DNA of 64,000 nt from Mycobacterium sp. AT1 (GTDB lineage Bacteria > Actinomycetota > Actinomycetes > Mycobacteriales > Mycobacteriaceae), in NCBI RefSeq assembly GCF_002043095.1, contig NZ_MVOC01000057.1, positions 1-64,000 on the forward strand. The letters run 5' to 3'. A program made the translations under genes and the position numbers. Below the pieces are notes generated by a model. The model did no database searches. It was given only the letters and a program-made list of their open reading frames with translations, and was not told where the DNA came from. Positions 34,811-42,743 of the stretch are shown piece after piece. Within the stretch, counting starts at the first letter, position 1. Every line of letters starts with the position of its first letter.

Positions 34811-35814
34811 TGTGGGGCACCGTCACGGCCAAACTCCGGTCCTGGGAGTTCATCCTCCTCGTGCTGGTCGTCGTGGTTCTGCTGGTCGCGGCGACGCTGG
34901 TGCCGGGCTTCACCAGGCCGTTCAGCATCTCCACCGGCCTGGCCACCTTCGCCCCCGCGGCGCTGATGGCGCTGCCGCTGGCGCTGCTGGTGATCGTTCG
35001 CGACATCGACATCTCCGTGGCGAGCATCGCCGGACTCTCCTCCGTCGCCGCGGGTCTGGCCATCGAAGCGGGACAGTCGGTTCCGGTGGTCATCGTGGCG
35101 GCCCTGGTGACGGGCCTGCTCTGCGGTGCGGTCAACGGCTTCTTCGTCGCCGTGATGGGACTGCCCGCCCTGCTGGTGACGCTCGGGACCCTGGCCCTGT
35201 TCCGTGGGCTGTGTTACGTCCTCCTCGGGGGGACGCCGATCTCGCCGCTCCCTGACTTCTTCACCGTGCTCGGCAACGACAACATTCCCGGCTTCGTGGT
35301 CCCCTGGGCGATCGTTCCCTTCCTGGTGCTCGCCGTGGTCTTCGGAATCGTCCTGCACCGCAGCACCGTCGGACGGCGCATCTACGCGATCGGCGGCAAC
35401 CCGGAAACCGCCCGCTACAGCGGCATTCGCGTCGCCCGCATCCGGTTCGTCCTGTTCGTCGTCTCCGGCGTGGTGTCCGGCCTGGCCGGGATGATCTACA
35501 TGGGCATCACCAGCCAAGTCGCGCCGGACGGCGCCCAGGGCCTCGAGCTCGACGTGATCACGGTCGTGTTCCTGGCCGGGGTCAGCGTGCTCGGCGGCAA
35601 GGGACGGATCACCGGCGTCGTGCTCGCCAGCATCCTGATCCTGGCGCTCCGCAAGTCACTGCAGCTGATGAACGTCAGCGGCTACACCCAGGGCATCGCG
35701 GTCGGCGGCGTGCTGATCGCGTCGCTGCTGGTCACCAACCTCTCGCAACGCTTCTTCGGCGCCGTCCGTGAGCGTCGCCGCCCCGCCTCGCAGCTGGGGG
35801 CCGACACCACGTGA
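34810..35814 (+). CDS. Sugar ABC transporter permease (RbsC/LsrD type)
   Basis: This is a 334-aa BPD_transp_2 family permease with 8-10 hydrophobic helices. Motifs include VRDIDISVASIAGLSSVAAG and YAIGGNPETARYSGI, equivalent to the elements in the fused permease upstream. The two form the heterodimeric channel. The ATG at 34810 overlaps the previous stop by 1 nt. LsrC/LsrD and RhaP/RhaQ systems likewise use two different permeases, unlike ribose systems with one RbsC, which supports an AI-2/rhamnose-type transporter. Confidence 0.92.
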   Translation: MWGTVTAKLRSWEFILLVLVVVVLLVAATLVPGFTRPFSISTGLATFAPAALMALPLALLVIVRDIDISVASIAGLSSVAAGLAIEAGQSVPVVIVAALVTGLLCGAVNGFFVAVMGLPALLVTLGTLALFRGLCYVLLGGTPISPLPDFFTVLGNDNIPGFVVPWAIVPFLVLAVVFGIVLHRSTVGRRIYAIGGNPETARYSGIRVARIRFVLFVVSGVVSGLAGMIYMGITSQVAPDGAQGLELDVITVVFLAGVSVLGGKGRITGVVLASILILALRKSLQLMNVSGYTQGIAVGGVLIASLLVTNLSQRFFGAVRERRRPASQLGADTT

Positions 35815-35894
35815 CCCCGCGTCAACCCCGCACACCTCGACAGCCGGTTGCCACGACCCGTGGCCGCCGTACTCACCCCTTGAAAGGACTCCCC

Positions 35895-36944
35895 ATGAAT
35901 CGATCGGCCCTCACCCTGGCGGTTGGAGCAACGGCAATGCTGACGCTCTCGCTGACCTCCTGTGCTTCCGACGGCGGCGGATCCGGCGAGAGCGGCGCGA
36001 ACAACGCCGCAGGCAAGTGCGTCGAGGGCCCGATCAAGATCGGCCTCATTCCCAAGCTGGGCACCGACCCCTACATGGTGACCGTGCAGAAGGCCGTCGA
36101 GGCCGCCGCCGCCAAGGACGGGTCGACGGTCATCTACACCTCGCCAAGCGACGCGACCGGCGCGGCGCAGATCCCCTTCGTCAACCAGTTGATCTCCCAG
36201 GGCGTCGACGTCATCGCGATCTCCGGCAGCGACCTGAATAGCGCGTCGGCCGCGTTGGCCAAGGCCAAGCAGGCGGGCATCAAGGTCATCTCCTGGGACT
36301 CCGACGTCGCGCCAGACTCCCGCGCGTTCTTCCTGAACCAGGCCGACACCAGCAAGATCGGTGACCAGATGCTGGCGTCGCTGTCCGACATGATCGGCGG
36401 AGAGGGCGAGTTCGCGATCCTGTCCTCCACCCAGACGGCGGTCAACCAGAACGCGTGGATCGCCAGCATCAAGGACAAGCTGGCCAACGACGCCAAGTAC
36501 TCCAAGATGAAGCTCGTCACCGTGGCCTACGGCGAGGAGAAGGCCGACGTCAACGCGCAGAAGGCCAAGGAACTCGTCCAGGCGTACCCGAACCTCAAGG
36601 GCATCATCGTCCCCGCGGGCATCGGCCTGCCCGCCGCGGCCGAGGCGCTGTCGCAGAGCGGTGACCTTGGCCGGGTGAAGATCTCCGGCCTCGGACCGGT
36701 GACGCTGGTCAAGCAGTACATCGACACCGGCAACGTGCAGGACGTGTGGTGGAACGTGCAGAATCTCGGCACGCTGACCTTCGCCACCGCGGAGCAGTAC
36801 GCCCAGTGCAAGATCGAGCCGAAGGAGGGGACGTCCTACGACGTCGACGGCCTCGGCAAGTTCACCGTCGGGGAGAACGGGACGGTGTTGTTGGGTGAGC
36901 CGACCATCGTCACCCCCGAGAACGTGAAGGACTTCCCGTTCTGA
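35895..36944 (+). CDS. LsrB/RhaS-type sugar-binding lipoprotein
   Basis: This is the substrate receptor of the importer, 349 aa from the ATG at 35895 (AAAGGA upstream). The signal peptide ends with the lipobox LSLTSC. The mature protein has the periplasmic-binding fold I with IKIGLIPKLGTDPYM, GVDVIAISGSDLNS, KVISWDSDVAPDSRAFFLNQ and KGIIVPAGIGLPAAAEAL. Segments such as ISWDSD and the Asn-Gln after it resemble LsrB (autoinducer-2) and RhaS (rhamnose). No kinase, isomerase or aldolase gene is adjacent, so the ligand cannot be fixed; rhamnose, AI-2 or another deoxy or branched sugar are candidates. Confidence 0.88.
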   Translation: MNRSALTLAVGATAMLTLSLTSCASDGGGSGESGANNAAGKCVEGPIKIGLIPKLGTDPYMVTVQKAVEAAAAKDGSTVIYTSPSDATGAAQIPFVNQLISQGVDVIAISGSDLNSASAALAKAKQAGIKVISWDSDVAPDSRAFFLNQADTSKIGDQMLASLSDMIGGEGEFAILSSTQTAVNQNAWIASIKDKLANDAKYSKMKLVTVAYGEEKADVNAQKAKELVQAYPNLKGIIVPAGIGLPAAAEALSQSGDLGRVKISGLGPVTLVKQYIDTGNVQDVWWNVQNLGTLTFATAEQYAQCKIEPKEGTSYDVDGLGKFTVGENGTVLLGEPTIVTPENVKDFPF

Positions 36945-36970
36945 TCGGTCCGAGCAGCGGCTAAGGAGCC

Positions 36971-37004
36971 GAGTCGGGGGATGCCGTGCGGTGTCCCCCG
37001 ATTC
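36971..37004 (+). terminator. Hairpin between sugar-binding protein gene and lacI
   Basis: Eleven-base arms (36971-36981 and 36994-37004, core TCGGGGGA/TCCCCCGA) with one mismatch and a 12-nt loop start 27 nt after the stop of the binding-protein gene. The stem lacks a T-tract. It could lower read-through into lacI. It also covers the GTG usually taken as the lacI start. Confidence 0.5.
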
Positions 37005-38034
37005 GGGGCTGAGGGGAGAAGTTCGCCTGTCCACCATCAAGGACGTCGCACGGCTCGCCGGGGTGTCGGTCGCCACCGTGTCGCACGTCTTGAACGGCAC
37101 CCGATTCGTCAGCGTCCCCACCCGCGAGCGCGTGGAGGACGCGGTTGCCACCCTGGGTTACGTGAGCAATTCGGCGGCGGCGTCGCTGCGCTCGGGGCGC
37201 ACCCAGACCTTCGGACTTGTCATGTCGGCGGTGATGAACCCGTATTTCAACGAGGTCGTCACTTCCATCGAAAGGACAACGGTCGCAAGCGGATACAGCT
37301 TGCTACTGGCTGATCACCGCGACGAGGCGGAGCTGGAATACCGGTCGGTGCTCAACCTGGGGACCCACAAGGTCGACGGCTTGTTGTTGCAGCCGTCGGC
37401 CGATCCCAGCCGGGCCGTCGAATTCCTGCAGGAACGATCCGTGCCCACCGTCTTCGTCGACCGCTTCGACACCAGTGGCGGGGCCGACGGCTACGACTTC
37501 GCGGGAACCGAAAACCACTACGCCACAATCGAAGTCGTCGGGCATCTGATCGAGCATGGGCATCGTCGGGTCGGAATGGTCTCCGGCCAAGCGGGGAGTT
37601 CGACGACCGAGGAACGCATCGCGGGGTACCGGGCCGCGCTCGACGCCGCGGGCCTGCCCCACGACCCCGCGTTGATCGAGCCGGGACATTCCGACGAGAA
37701 GCTGGCCGAGCGGGCCACCCACCGGTTGTTGGATCTCGACGATCCCCCGACGGCACTGTTCTCCGGCAACAACCGCATGACGATCGGCATCATGCAGGCG
37801 CTGCGCAGCCGCGGAATCGTTCCGCCGGAGGGAATCGCGCTCGGCGTGTTCGACGACTTCCCCTGGGCCGACCTGTTTCTCCCACGCTTGACCTGCGCCG
37901 CCCAACGCGCCGAAGAGATCGGGGCCGCCAGCGTCGACTTGCTGCTGCGCCGGATCGCCGAGCCCGACCGTCCGGCCGAGACGGTGAGGTTCCCCACCGA
38001 CTTCCGGCGCCGCAACTCCTGCGGCTGCCACTGA
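36991..38034 (+). CDS. LacI-family transcriptional regulator
   Basis: This is a sugar-responsive repressor of up to 347 aa. The N-terminal helix-turn-helix is TIKDVARLAGVSVATVSHVL with hinge region ATLGYVSNSAAASL, followed by a periplasmic-binding-type effector domain to the C-terminus (RRNSCGCH). It probably represses the preceding importer through the operator at 32126-32139. The start is debatable. GTG at 36991 lies inside a hairpin and lacks a ribosome site, whereas CTG at 37027 has AGGGGAG at good spacing and would begin STIKDVA, exactly where LacI proteins normally start. Its stop (TGA) directly abuts the convergent gene's stop. Confidence 0.92.
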   Translation: MSPDSGLRGEVRLSTIKDVARLAGVSVATVSHVLNGTRFVSVPTRERVEDAVATLGYVSNSAAASLRSGRTQTFGLVMSAVMNPYFNEVVTSIERTTVASGYSLLLADHRDEAELEYRSVLNLGTHKVDGLLLQPSADPSRAVEFLQERSVPTVFVDRFDTSGGADGYDFAGTENHYATIEVVGHLIEHGHRRVGMVSGQAGSSTTEERIAGYRAALDAAGLPHDPALIEPGHSDEKLAERATHRLLDLDDPPTALFSGNNRMTIGIMQALRSRGIVPPEGIALGVFDDFPWADLFLPRLTCAAQRAEEIGAASVDLLLRRIAEPDRPAETVRFPTDFRRRNSCGCH

Positions 38035-39171
38035 TCAGCTGAAGGCGAGCCAGCTCGGCAGGGCACGCTCGCGGGAGTCGCACAGCACGGCCATCGTGTC
38101 GCACGAGCCCCTGGGAACTCCCGCGCCCGCCCACATTCCGCCGCTGTCACGGCGCAACACGATCGCCGACGAGCCGCCGCCGTCGAGCAGGATGGCGGTG
38201 TCGCTGCCCAGTCCGCGGAAGAGGTCCTGGATCTGGTCTGGTGTGTAGCTGCCGCCCTGGAAGACGTACATCTCGTCGCGATCCCTGGCGTAGGCGATGG
38301 CCGTGCGGGCGGCGCTGGGACCGCTGTCGTTCATCTGACCGGTCGCCCCAGGAGCCAACAACCCCAGCCCGCTGACCGCGACGAACCGGGTGCCCTTGTC
38401 CGCGAGATCCTTGACCACCGGGGTGGCGGCGTCGTAGTCGTCGGCCGCACGCGGTGACACGACGAACGGGGCGCCGCCGACGGGCAGGATCATCGTCGTC
38501 AGCGCGGTCCAGACCTCGTCGCCGCCGGAGAGCGCCTGCTTGCCCGCGTAGGCGAGGGTGCCGGTCACAGCGGCGTTGGCCGGCCCGCCGCCGCGGGTGT
38601 TGTCGAAGTACGCCCCCAGCGGTGAGCTGCACCCGGTCGACTTCCAGGAGCCACCCCGTTGGCCGCGCACGTCGAAGAAGTTGGCGTTGATCGCAATCGT
38701 CGGTTTGCCGAGCGCCTGCCAGGCCTGGATGGGGGTGAAGGTCTCCGAGGCTTGCAGCAGGCCCTCGCTGGTGCGGGCCCCTGGCGTCGATTCGCAGCGG
38801 GCCTGATAGCCGCGATGGGAGTCGACGAGCAACCGGGGCGTCAGCCGCGCCGATGCCGACTTGATGATCATCAGGCGACCGCCGCTGCCCCCCTCGTACC
38901 AGCTGCCTGCGGCGTTGAGCATCGGTGCGGGGTTGTTGCCACCGAAGTTGTAGACGAGGTAGGAGCCCCGTGTGTTCGCGACGGCATTCGCGAGCAGTTC
39001 GCGCCCGTCCGCGGCCCGGGCGGCGGGGGCGGTGGCCATGGTCGCCAGGACGGCACCGAGCGCCACGGACGTCGCCGAGGCGACGACCCGTCGAAGGTTC
39101 GCTCTGGTACCAGGCACGGGGGCCCCAATCGGGTGGTTGCCACGAACTGTTCGACGGCAGGTACTTGCCAT
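38035..39171 (-). CDS. Exported phosphodiester glycosidase (NAGPA family)
   Basis: This is a predicted secreted protein of about 378 aa. It has an N-terminal signal peptide (VVASATSVALGAVLATMATA...ARA) and a NAGPA/DUF2233 domain, recognised by AINANFFDVRG and the C-terminal LLDGGGSSAIVL motif. Family members cleave phosphodiester bonds to sugars, as in removal of GlcNAc from phosphodiesters, or act on sugar-phosphate polymers. Four or more Cys (RCESTPG, STGCSSP, GSCDT, LCDSRE) suggest disulfides. The start is uncertain: ATG at 39171 has no ribosome site. It is convergent with the sugar-operon regulator with no spacer. Confidence 0.78.
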   Translation of the reverse strand: MASTCRRTVRGNHPIGAPVPGTRANLRRVVASATSVALGAVLATMATAPAARAADGRELLANAVANTRGSYLVYNFGGNNPAPMLNAAGSWYEGGSGGRLMIIKSASARLTPRLLVDSHRGYQARCESTPGARTSEGLLQASETFTPIQAWQALGKPTIAINANFFDVRGQRGGSWKSTGCSSPLGAYFDNTRGGGPANAAVTGTLAYAGKQALSGGDEVWTALTTMILPVGGAPFVVSPRAADDYDAATPVVKDLADKGTRFVAVSGLGLLAPGATGQMNDSGPSAARTAIAYARDRDEMYVFQGGSYTPDQIQDLFRGLGSDTAILLDGGGSSAIVLRRDSGGMWAGAGVPRGSCDTMAVLCDSRERALPSWLAFS

Positions 39172-39279
39172 CACAGCCGACGCACAGTCGGCTTTGGTTA
39201 CGCAGAAGGCACGATTCGGCAACGACCGTTTGCCGGCATGTCCTTCGTTGGGTTTGCGGGCCGACCTCGGAGCAACGTC

Positions 39280-40581
39280 TCAGCGACCGGGGGGTGCCAC
39301 CCGGTAGATGGCGTCGGCCGCGTCGTCGGTGACGTACACGGCGCCGTCCGGACCGACCACCGCGGCGACGGGTCGGCCCCACCGCGTCCCGTCCGCGGCC
39401 TGGAACCCGCCGACGAGGGTCTGTTGGTTGCCGAGGTTGCCGTTCTGCCAGGGAAAGAAGGACACCTCCGGCGCGCGGGGCGGTTGCCGGTTCCACGAAC
39501 CGTGTACCCCGACCAATGCCCCCTTGTCGTACGGCGCGGGCAGGACGCCGTCGACGAAGGCCATTCCGAGCGGCGCCGAGTGTGCGCCCATGCTCTGCTC
39601 GATCGGCGGCAGCGTCGCGCAGTCGAGCTTCGACCCGTCGGCGTTGGTCTGCACGTCGCGGATCAGGGGCAGGTTGGCCGGACCGCCGTTGGGATTGCAA
39701 TACGGCCAACCCAATTCACGGCCCGGGGTCAGCTTGGCGAGGGATTCCGGGGGATTCTCGTCCACGTAGTCGGGAACCACCTGGCCGTAGGACGGACCTT
39801 GGTCGGGCACCTCGACGTTGTCGCGGTTGTTGACCGCGGTCCACACGGCTCCGTCGGGTGCGACGGCCAGTCCGGTGCCGTTGCGAACGCCGGTCGCGAA
39901 CGGCGCGTACGGCCCACCGCCAGGCGGGACCCGCATCACGGTGGCCCGCTGGGGGTTGGCGGTGCGGTCCTCGGCGGAGATGTTTCCCGTCGATCCAATC
40001 GAAAAGTACACGGCCCCATCGGGTCCCACGGCGACGCTCTTCAGCGCGTGAGAGTAGGCGCCGCGGAGGTCGGGGCTCTTTGCGTCGGGAAGATCAGCCG
40101 CGACGGTGCGTTGGGGCGTGGCCTTGCCGTCGGCGTAGGCGAACGCGTCGACCTGATCGCTCTCGGCGATGAAGAGGGTGGAGCCCTGGAAGGCCAGGCC
40201 GTGGGGCTGGTTCATGCCGTTGACGAGGAGTTGCATTTGCGGACCCAACCCCGATGGCTCGATCCGGATCACCTGTCCGGCGCTGGGCAACGACACCAGC
40301 AGGGCGCCGTCCGGTGCCCAGACCGCCAACCGCGGTTTGGGCACCCTGGCCCAGACCGACATCGTCCAGCCCTTGGGCACCAACGCCTTTCGTGGTTCGT
40401 CGAACGGCTCGGCGGCGAGGTCGCCGGAGACCTGAACCGTCACCTCGTCGAGACCGGCTGCGCTCGGCGCCTGGCTCTGGGTGCTGGTGGTCTCCGACGC
40501 CGGCGGGGCGCTCGTGGAGCACCCCGCCAGCAGTAGGACCCCGACTAGGGTAAAAGCCTTATGCCGCAGACAAACTCGCAT
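39280..40581 (-). CDS. PQQ-type sugar dehydrogenase-like lipoprotein
   Basis: This is a 433-aa lipoprotein (lipobox LLLAGC) with a beta-propeller of the soluble glucose/sorbosone dehydrogenase family. Blade motifs are recognisable: RLAVWAPDGALLVS, NQPHGLAFQGSTLFIAE, LKSVAVGPDGAVYFSIGST, GTGLAVAPDGAVWTAVNNRD, ELGWPYCNP and AAVVGPDGAVYVTDDAADAIYR. Such enzymes oxidise sugars outside the membrane with PQQ or a related cofactor; mycobacteria often lack PQQ synthesis, so the cofactor is unclear. The ATG at 40581 has GGGAG upstream and overlaps the end of the pirin gene by 23 nt, indicating an operon. Confidence 0.78.
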   Translation of the reverse strand: MRVCLRHKAFTLVGVLLLAGCSTSAPPASETTSTQSQAPSAAGLDEVTVQVSGDLAAEPFDEPRKALVPKGWTMSVWARVPKPRLAVWAPDGALLVSLPSAGQVIRIEPSGLGPQMQLLVNGMNQPHGLAFQGSTLFIAESDQVDAFAYADGKATPQRTVAADLPDAKSPDLRGAYSHALKSVAVGPDGAVYFSIGSTGNISAEDRTANPQRATVMRVPPGGGPYAPFATGVRNGTGLAVAPDGAVWTAVNNRDNVEVPDQGPSYGQVVPDYVDENPPESLAKLTPGRELGWPYCNPNGGPANLPLIRDVQTNADGSKLDCATLPPIEQSMGAHSAPLGMAFVDGVLPAPYDKGALVGVHGSWNRQPPRAPEVSFFPWQNGNLGNQQTLVGGFQAADGTRWGRPVAAVVGPDGAVYVTDDAADAIYRVAPPGR

Positions 40582-41323
40582 GCATCTCCCAGACCAGGAT
40601 CTCCGACGGTTCGGTCGCGGTGATCCGCTGGCCGCCCGATGCCGTGAAGCGCACGGCGTCGCCTTCGTGCAGTGGGCCCGCGCCCTCGAGTACGACCTCG
40701 CCGCGCGGAACGAACAGGTGCAGGTACGGCGCCTGCGGCAACTCGACGGTGTCACCGGGCTCCAGCCGCGCGCCGCGAAGGGCGGCGTACTTGTTGCTGA
40801 TGGTGATCGCGGCGTCGTCGGCGTGCTCGGGCATGCCGGAGGCGATGGTCACCAGCTTGCCGCGCAGCGCCTCGTCGTCGATCTCGAGCTGCTGGTAGCC
40901 GGGGGTGATGCCGGACTCGTCGGGCACCACCCACATCTGGACGAAGTGGACGGGGTCGGCATGCGTGGCGTCGCCGGTGAGCGTCCACGAGTCGTTCTTC
41001 TCGGAGTGCAGGATGCCTCGACCCGCTGACATCCGTTGCGCCAGACCGGGATAGATCACACCCGAGTGGCCGGTGGAGTCCTGGTGGACCAGCGATCCGC
41101 GCAGCACCCAGGTGACGATCTCCATGTCGCGGTGCGGGTGGGTGTCAAAACCCCTGCCGGGCTTCACGACGTCGTCGTTGTTGACCAGCAGCAGGCCGTG
41201 GTGGGTGTTGTTCGGGTCGTAGTTCCCCCCGAACGAGAAGGAGTGCTTGGAGTCCAGCCAGGAGATCTTGGTGGCGGAGCGATCCTGTGCGCGTCGGACG
41301 TCGACGATGTCGGTCGTGGTCAT
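40559..41323 (-). CDS. Pirin-like protein (Rv0181c-like)
   Basis: This is a 254-aa pirin of the bicupin family. The N-terminal cupin carries the metal ligands in FDTHPHRDMEIVTWVLRG, SLVHQDSTGH and the downstream Glu in GILHSEKN. Bacterial pirins bind Fe or Ni and include quercetin 2,3-dioxygenases and protein-interaction partners, so the function is open. The ATG at 41323 has GAGGAGCTC upstream. It is divergent from a MarR regulator with a 25-bp imperfect palindrome between them, so redox or phenolic stress control is plausible. Confidence 0.88.
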   Translation of the reverse strand: MTTTDIVDVRRAQDRSATKISWLDSKHSFSFGGNYDPNNTHHGLLLVNNDDVVKPGRGFDTHPHRDMEIVTWVLRGSLVHQDSTGHSGVIYPGLAQRMSAGRGILHSEKNDSWTLTGDATHADPVHFVQMWVVPDESGITPGYQQLEIDDEALRGKLVTIASGMPEHADDAAITISNKYAALRGARLEPGDTVELPQAPYLHLFVPRGEVVLEGAGPLHEGDAVRFTASGGQRITATEPSEILVWEMHASLSAA

Positions 41324-41368
41324 GAAGAGCTCCTCGGGCGTCGTCGCCAGCCTAGGTGGCCGGCACTG

Positions 41369-41393
41369 GACACGACAACATAGATGATGTGTC
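41369..41393. promoter_or_regulatory. Candidate MarR operator
   Basis: This 25-bp imperfect inverted repeat has outer arms GACAC/GTGTC and further matching inner bases (8 of 12 per arm). It sits in the 79-nt region between the divergent pirin and MarR genes, ending 9 nt before the MarR start. Size and position are typical of an autoregulatory MarR site. Confidence 0.5.
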
Positions 41394-41402
41394 ATATATT
41401 CC

Positions 41403-41849
41403 ATGTGGCTTTCCGAGGAGCAGCAGCGGGCGTGGCGTAACTACCTGTCGATGAGCGCTCGACTGCAGGTCGAGATGAACCGACAGCTGCAGCGCGACTG
41501 CGGACTCTCGCTCGCCGACTACGACGTGCTCGTCGCGCTCGACGAGCTCGCGGTGTGTCGGGTCAACGAACTCGGGGAGCGCCTCGGCTGGGAGCAGAGC
41601 AGGCTGTCGCACCAGCTCAGACGCATGCGGACCAGGGGACTCGTCGACCGTCGTGGCGCCGACGACGACCGCAGGGGTGCCACCGTCGAGCTGACCGACG
41701 CCGGCCGCGCGGCGCTCGAGACCGCCGCGCCGGCGCACGTCGAGTTCGTCCGCGACGTGGTCTTCGAGGGCGTGACTGCCGCCGAGCTGAAGGCAGTCGG
41801 TAGCTGGACGTCGCAGGTCCTGTCACGGTTGGGGCGGGGGTCTGCTTAA
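41403..41849 (+). CDS. MarR-family transcriptional regulator
   Basis: This is a 148-aa winged-helix regulator. The recognition region is CRVNELGERLGWEQSRLSHQLRRM, and the wing is GLVDRRGADDDRRGATVELTD with the conserved Asp-Arg pair. Flanking helices mediate dimerisation. It is divergent from pirin, which it probably controls together with itself. Its TAA stop forms the first three bases of a TAATCT hexamer that would serve as the -10 box of the next gene. Confidence 0.9.
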   Translation: MWLSEEQQRAWRNYLSMSARLQVEMNRQLQRDCGLSLADYDVLVALDELAVCRVNELGERLGWEQSRLSHQLRRMRTRGLVDRRGADDDRRGATVELTDAGRAALETAAPAHVEFVRDVVFEGVTAAELKAVGSWTSQVLSRLGRGSA

Positions 41850-41852
41850 TCT
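41847..41852 (+). promoter_or_regulatory. -10 hexamer TAATCT, predicted leaderless promoter
   Basis: TAATCT lies 7 nt before the GTG at 41860, with no SD between, and its first three bases are the MarR stop codon. Confidence 0.5.
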
Positions 41853-41859
41853 GTCCTGC

Positions 41860-42636
41860 GTGGACATCAACGGAGCAAGTGCAATCGTCACCGGTGGCGC
41901 GTCGGGTATCGGTGCGGCCTCGGCCCGCCAGCTGGCCGCCAAGGGTGCGCGCGTCGTCGTCGCCGACCTGAACGCCGAGCGCGGACAGGAACTCGCGCAC
42001 GAGATCGGCGGCGTATTCGTCAGCGTCGACGTCACCGACACGGCGCAGATCGAAGACGCCGTCAACACCGCAGCGGACCTCGGCCCGCTGCGCGCCCTGG
42101 TGAACTCGGCAGGCATCGGCTGGGCCCAGCGCACGATCGGCAAGGACGGGGAGTTCGCCTCTGCGCACAACCTCGACGTGTACAAGAAGGTGCTCGCGAT
42201 CAACCTGGTCGGCACCTTCGACTGCATCCGGCTGGCCGCCACGGCGATGAGCCGCAACGAGCCCACCGAGACCGGCGAGCGCGGCGCGATCGTCAACATG
42301 ACCAGCGTCGCGGCCTTCGACGGTCAGATCGGCCAGGCGGCCTACTCGTCGTCAAAGGGTGGCGTCGTCGGCCTGACCCTGCCGGTGGCCCGCGATCTGT
42401 CGGCCGTCGGCATCCGCGTCAACACCGTCGCCCCCGGCCTGATCGACACCCCGATCTACGGCGAGGGGCCGGACTCGGAGGCGTTCAAGGCCAAGCTCGG
42501 CCAGTCCGTGCTGTTCCCGCACCGCCTCGGCAAGCCCGACGAGTTGGCGTCGATGGTGGTCGAACTGATCACCAACTCGTACATGAACGCCGAGGTGGTT
42601 CGCGTCGACGGCGGCATTAGGATGCCCCCGAAGTAG
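41860..42636 (+). CDS. Short-chain dehydrogenase (3-hydroxyacyl-CoA dehydrogenase type 2-like)
   Basis: This is a classical SDR of 258 aa. The cofactor motif is TGGASGIG, with VADL giving an acidic residue after strand 2 (NAD preference). The structural motif is NSAG, the catalytic Ser is in NMTSVAAFDGQIG, and Tyr/Lys are in YSSSKGG. The insert QRTIGKDGEFASAHNLDVYKK and the sequence IVNMTSVAAFDGQIGQ resemble the HSD17B10 (type II 3-hydroxyacyl-CoA dehydrogenase) subgroup, suggesting a role in beta-oxidation. The GTG start is 10 nt after the MarR stop, with a TAATCT box 7 nt upstream. Confidence 0.88.
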   Translation: MDINGASAIVTGGASGIGAASARQLAAKGARVVVADLNAERGQELAHEIGGVFVSVDVTDTAQIEDAVNTAADLGPLRALVNSAGIGWAQRTIGKDGEFASAHNLDVYKKVLAINLVGTFDCIRLAATAMSRNEPTETGERGAIVNMTSVAAFDGQIGQAAYSSSKGGVVGLTLPVARDLSAVGIRVNTVAPGLIDTPIYGEGPDSEAFKAKLGQSVLFPHRLGKPDELASMVVELITNSYMNAEVVRVDGGIRMPPK

Positions 42637-42646
42637 CCGCCCCCGT

Positions 42647-42711
42647 CCGCCGAATGTGGACTTCCTCCACGCGTTCTCGACGATGGCGTGAAGGAAGTCC
42701 ACGTTCGGCGG
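42647..42711. repeat. Long intergenic inverted repeat (REP-like hairpin)
   Basis: Two 26-base arms (42647-42672 and 42686-42711) pair over 24 positions around a 13-nt loop. The arm begins CCGCCGAA and contains GTGGACTTCCT. It starts 11 nt after the SDR stop and ends 20 nt before the -10 box of the next gene, so it may act as a terminator. Its length and near-perfect symmetry suggest a dispersed palindromic element rather than a simple terminator. Confidence 0.75.
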
Positions 42712-42731
42712 GTGGTCCCAGGATTCGGGGC

Positions 42732-42737
42732 TAGCGT
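42732..42737 (+). promoter_or_regulatory. -10 hexamer TAGCGT, predicted leaderless promoter
   Basis: TAGCGT ends 6 nt before the GTG at 42744, so the transcript is predicted to begin at the start codon. Confidence 0.55.
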
Positions 42738-42743
42738 GATCGG

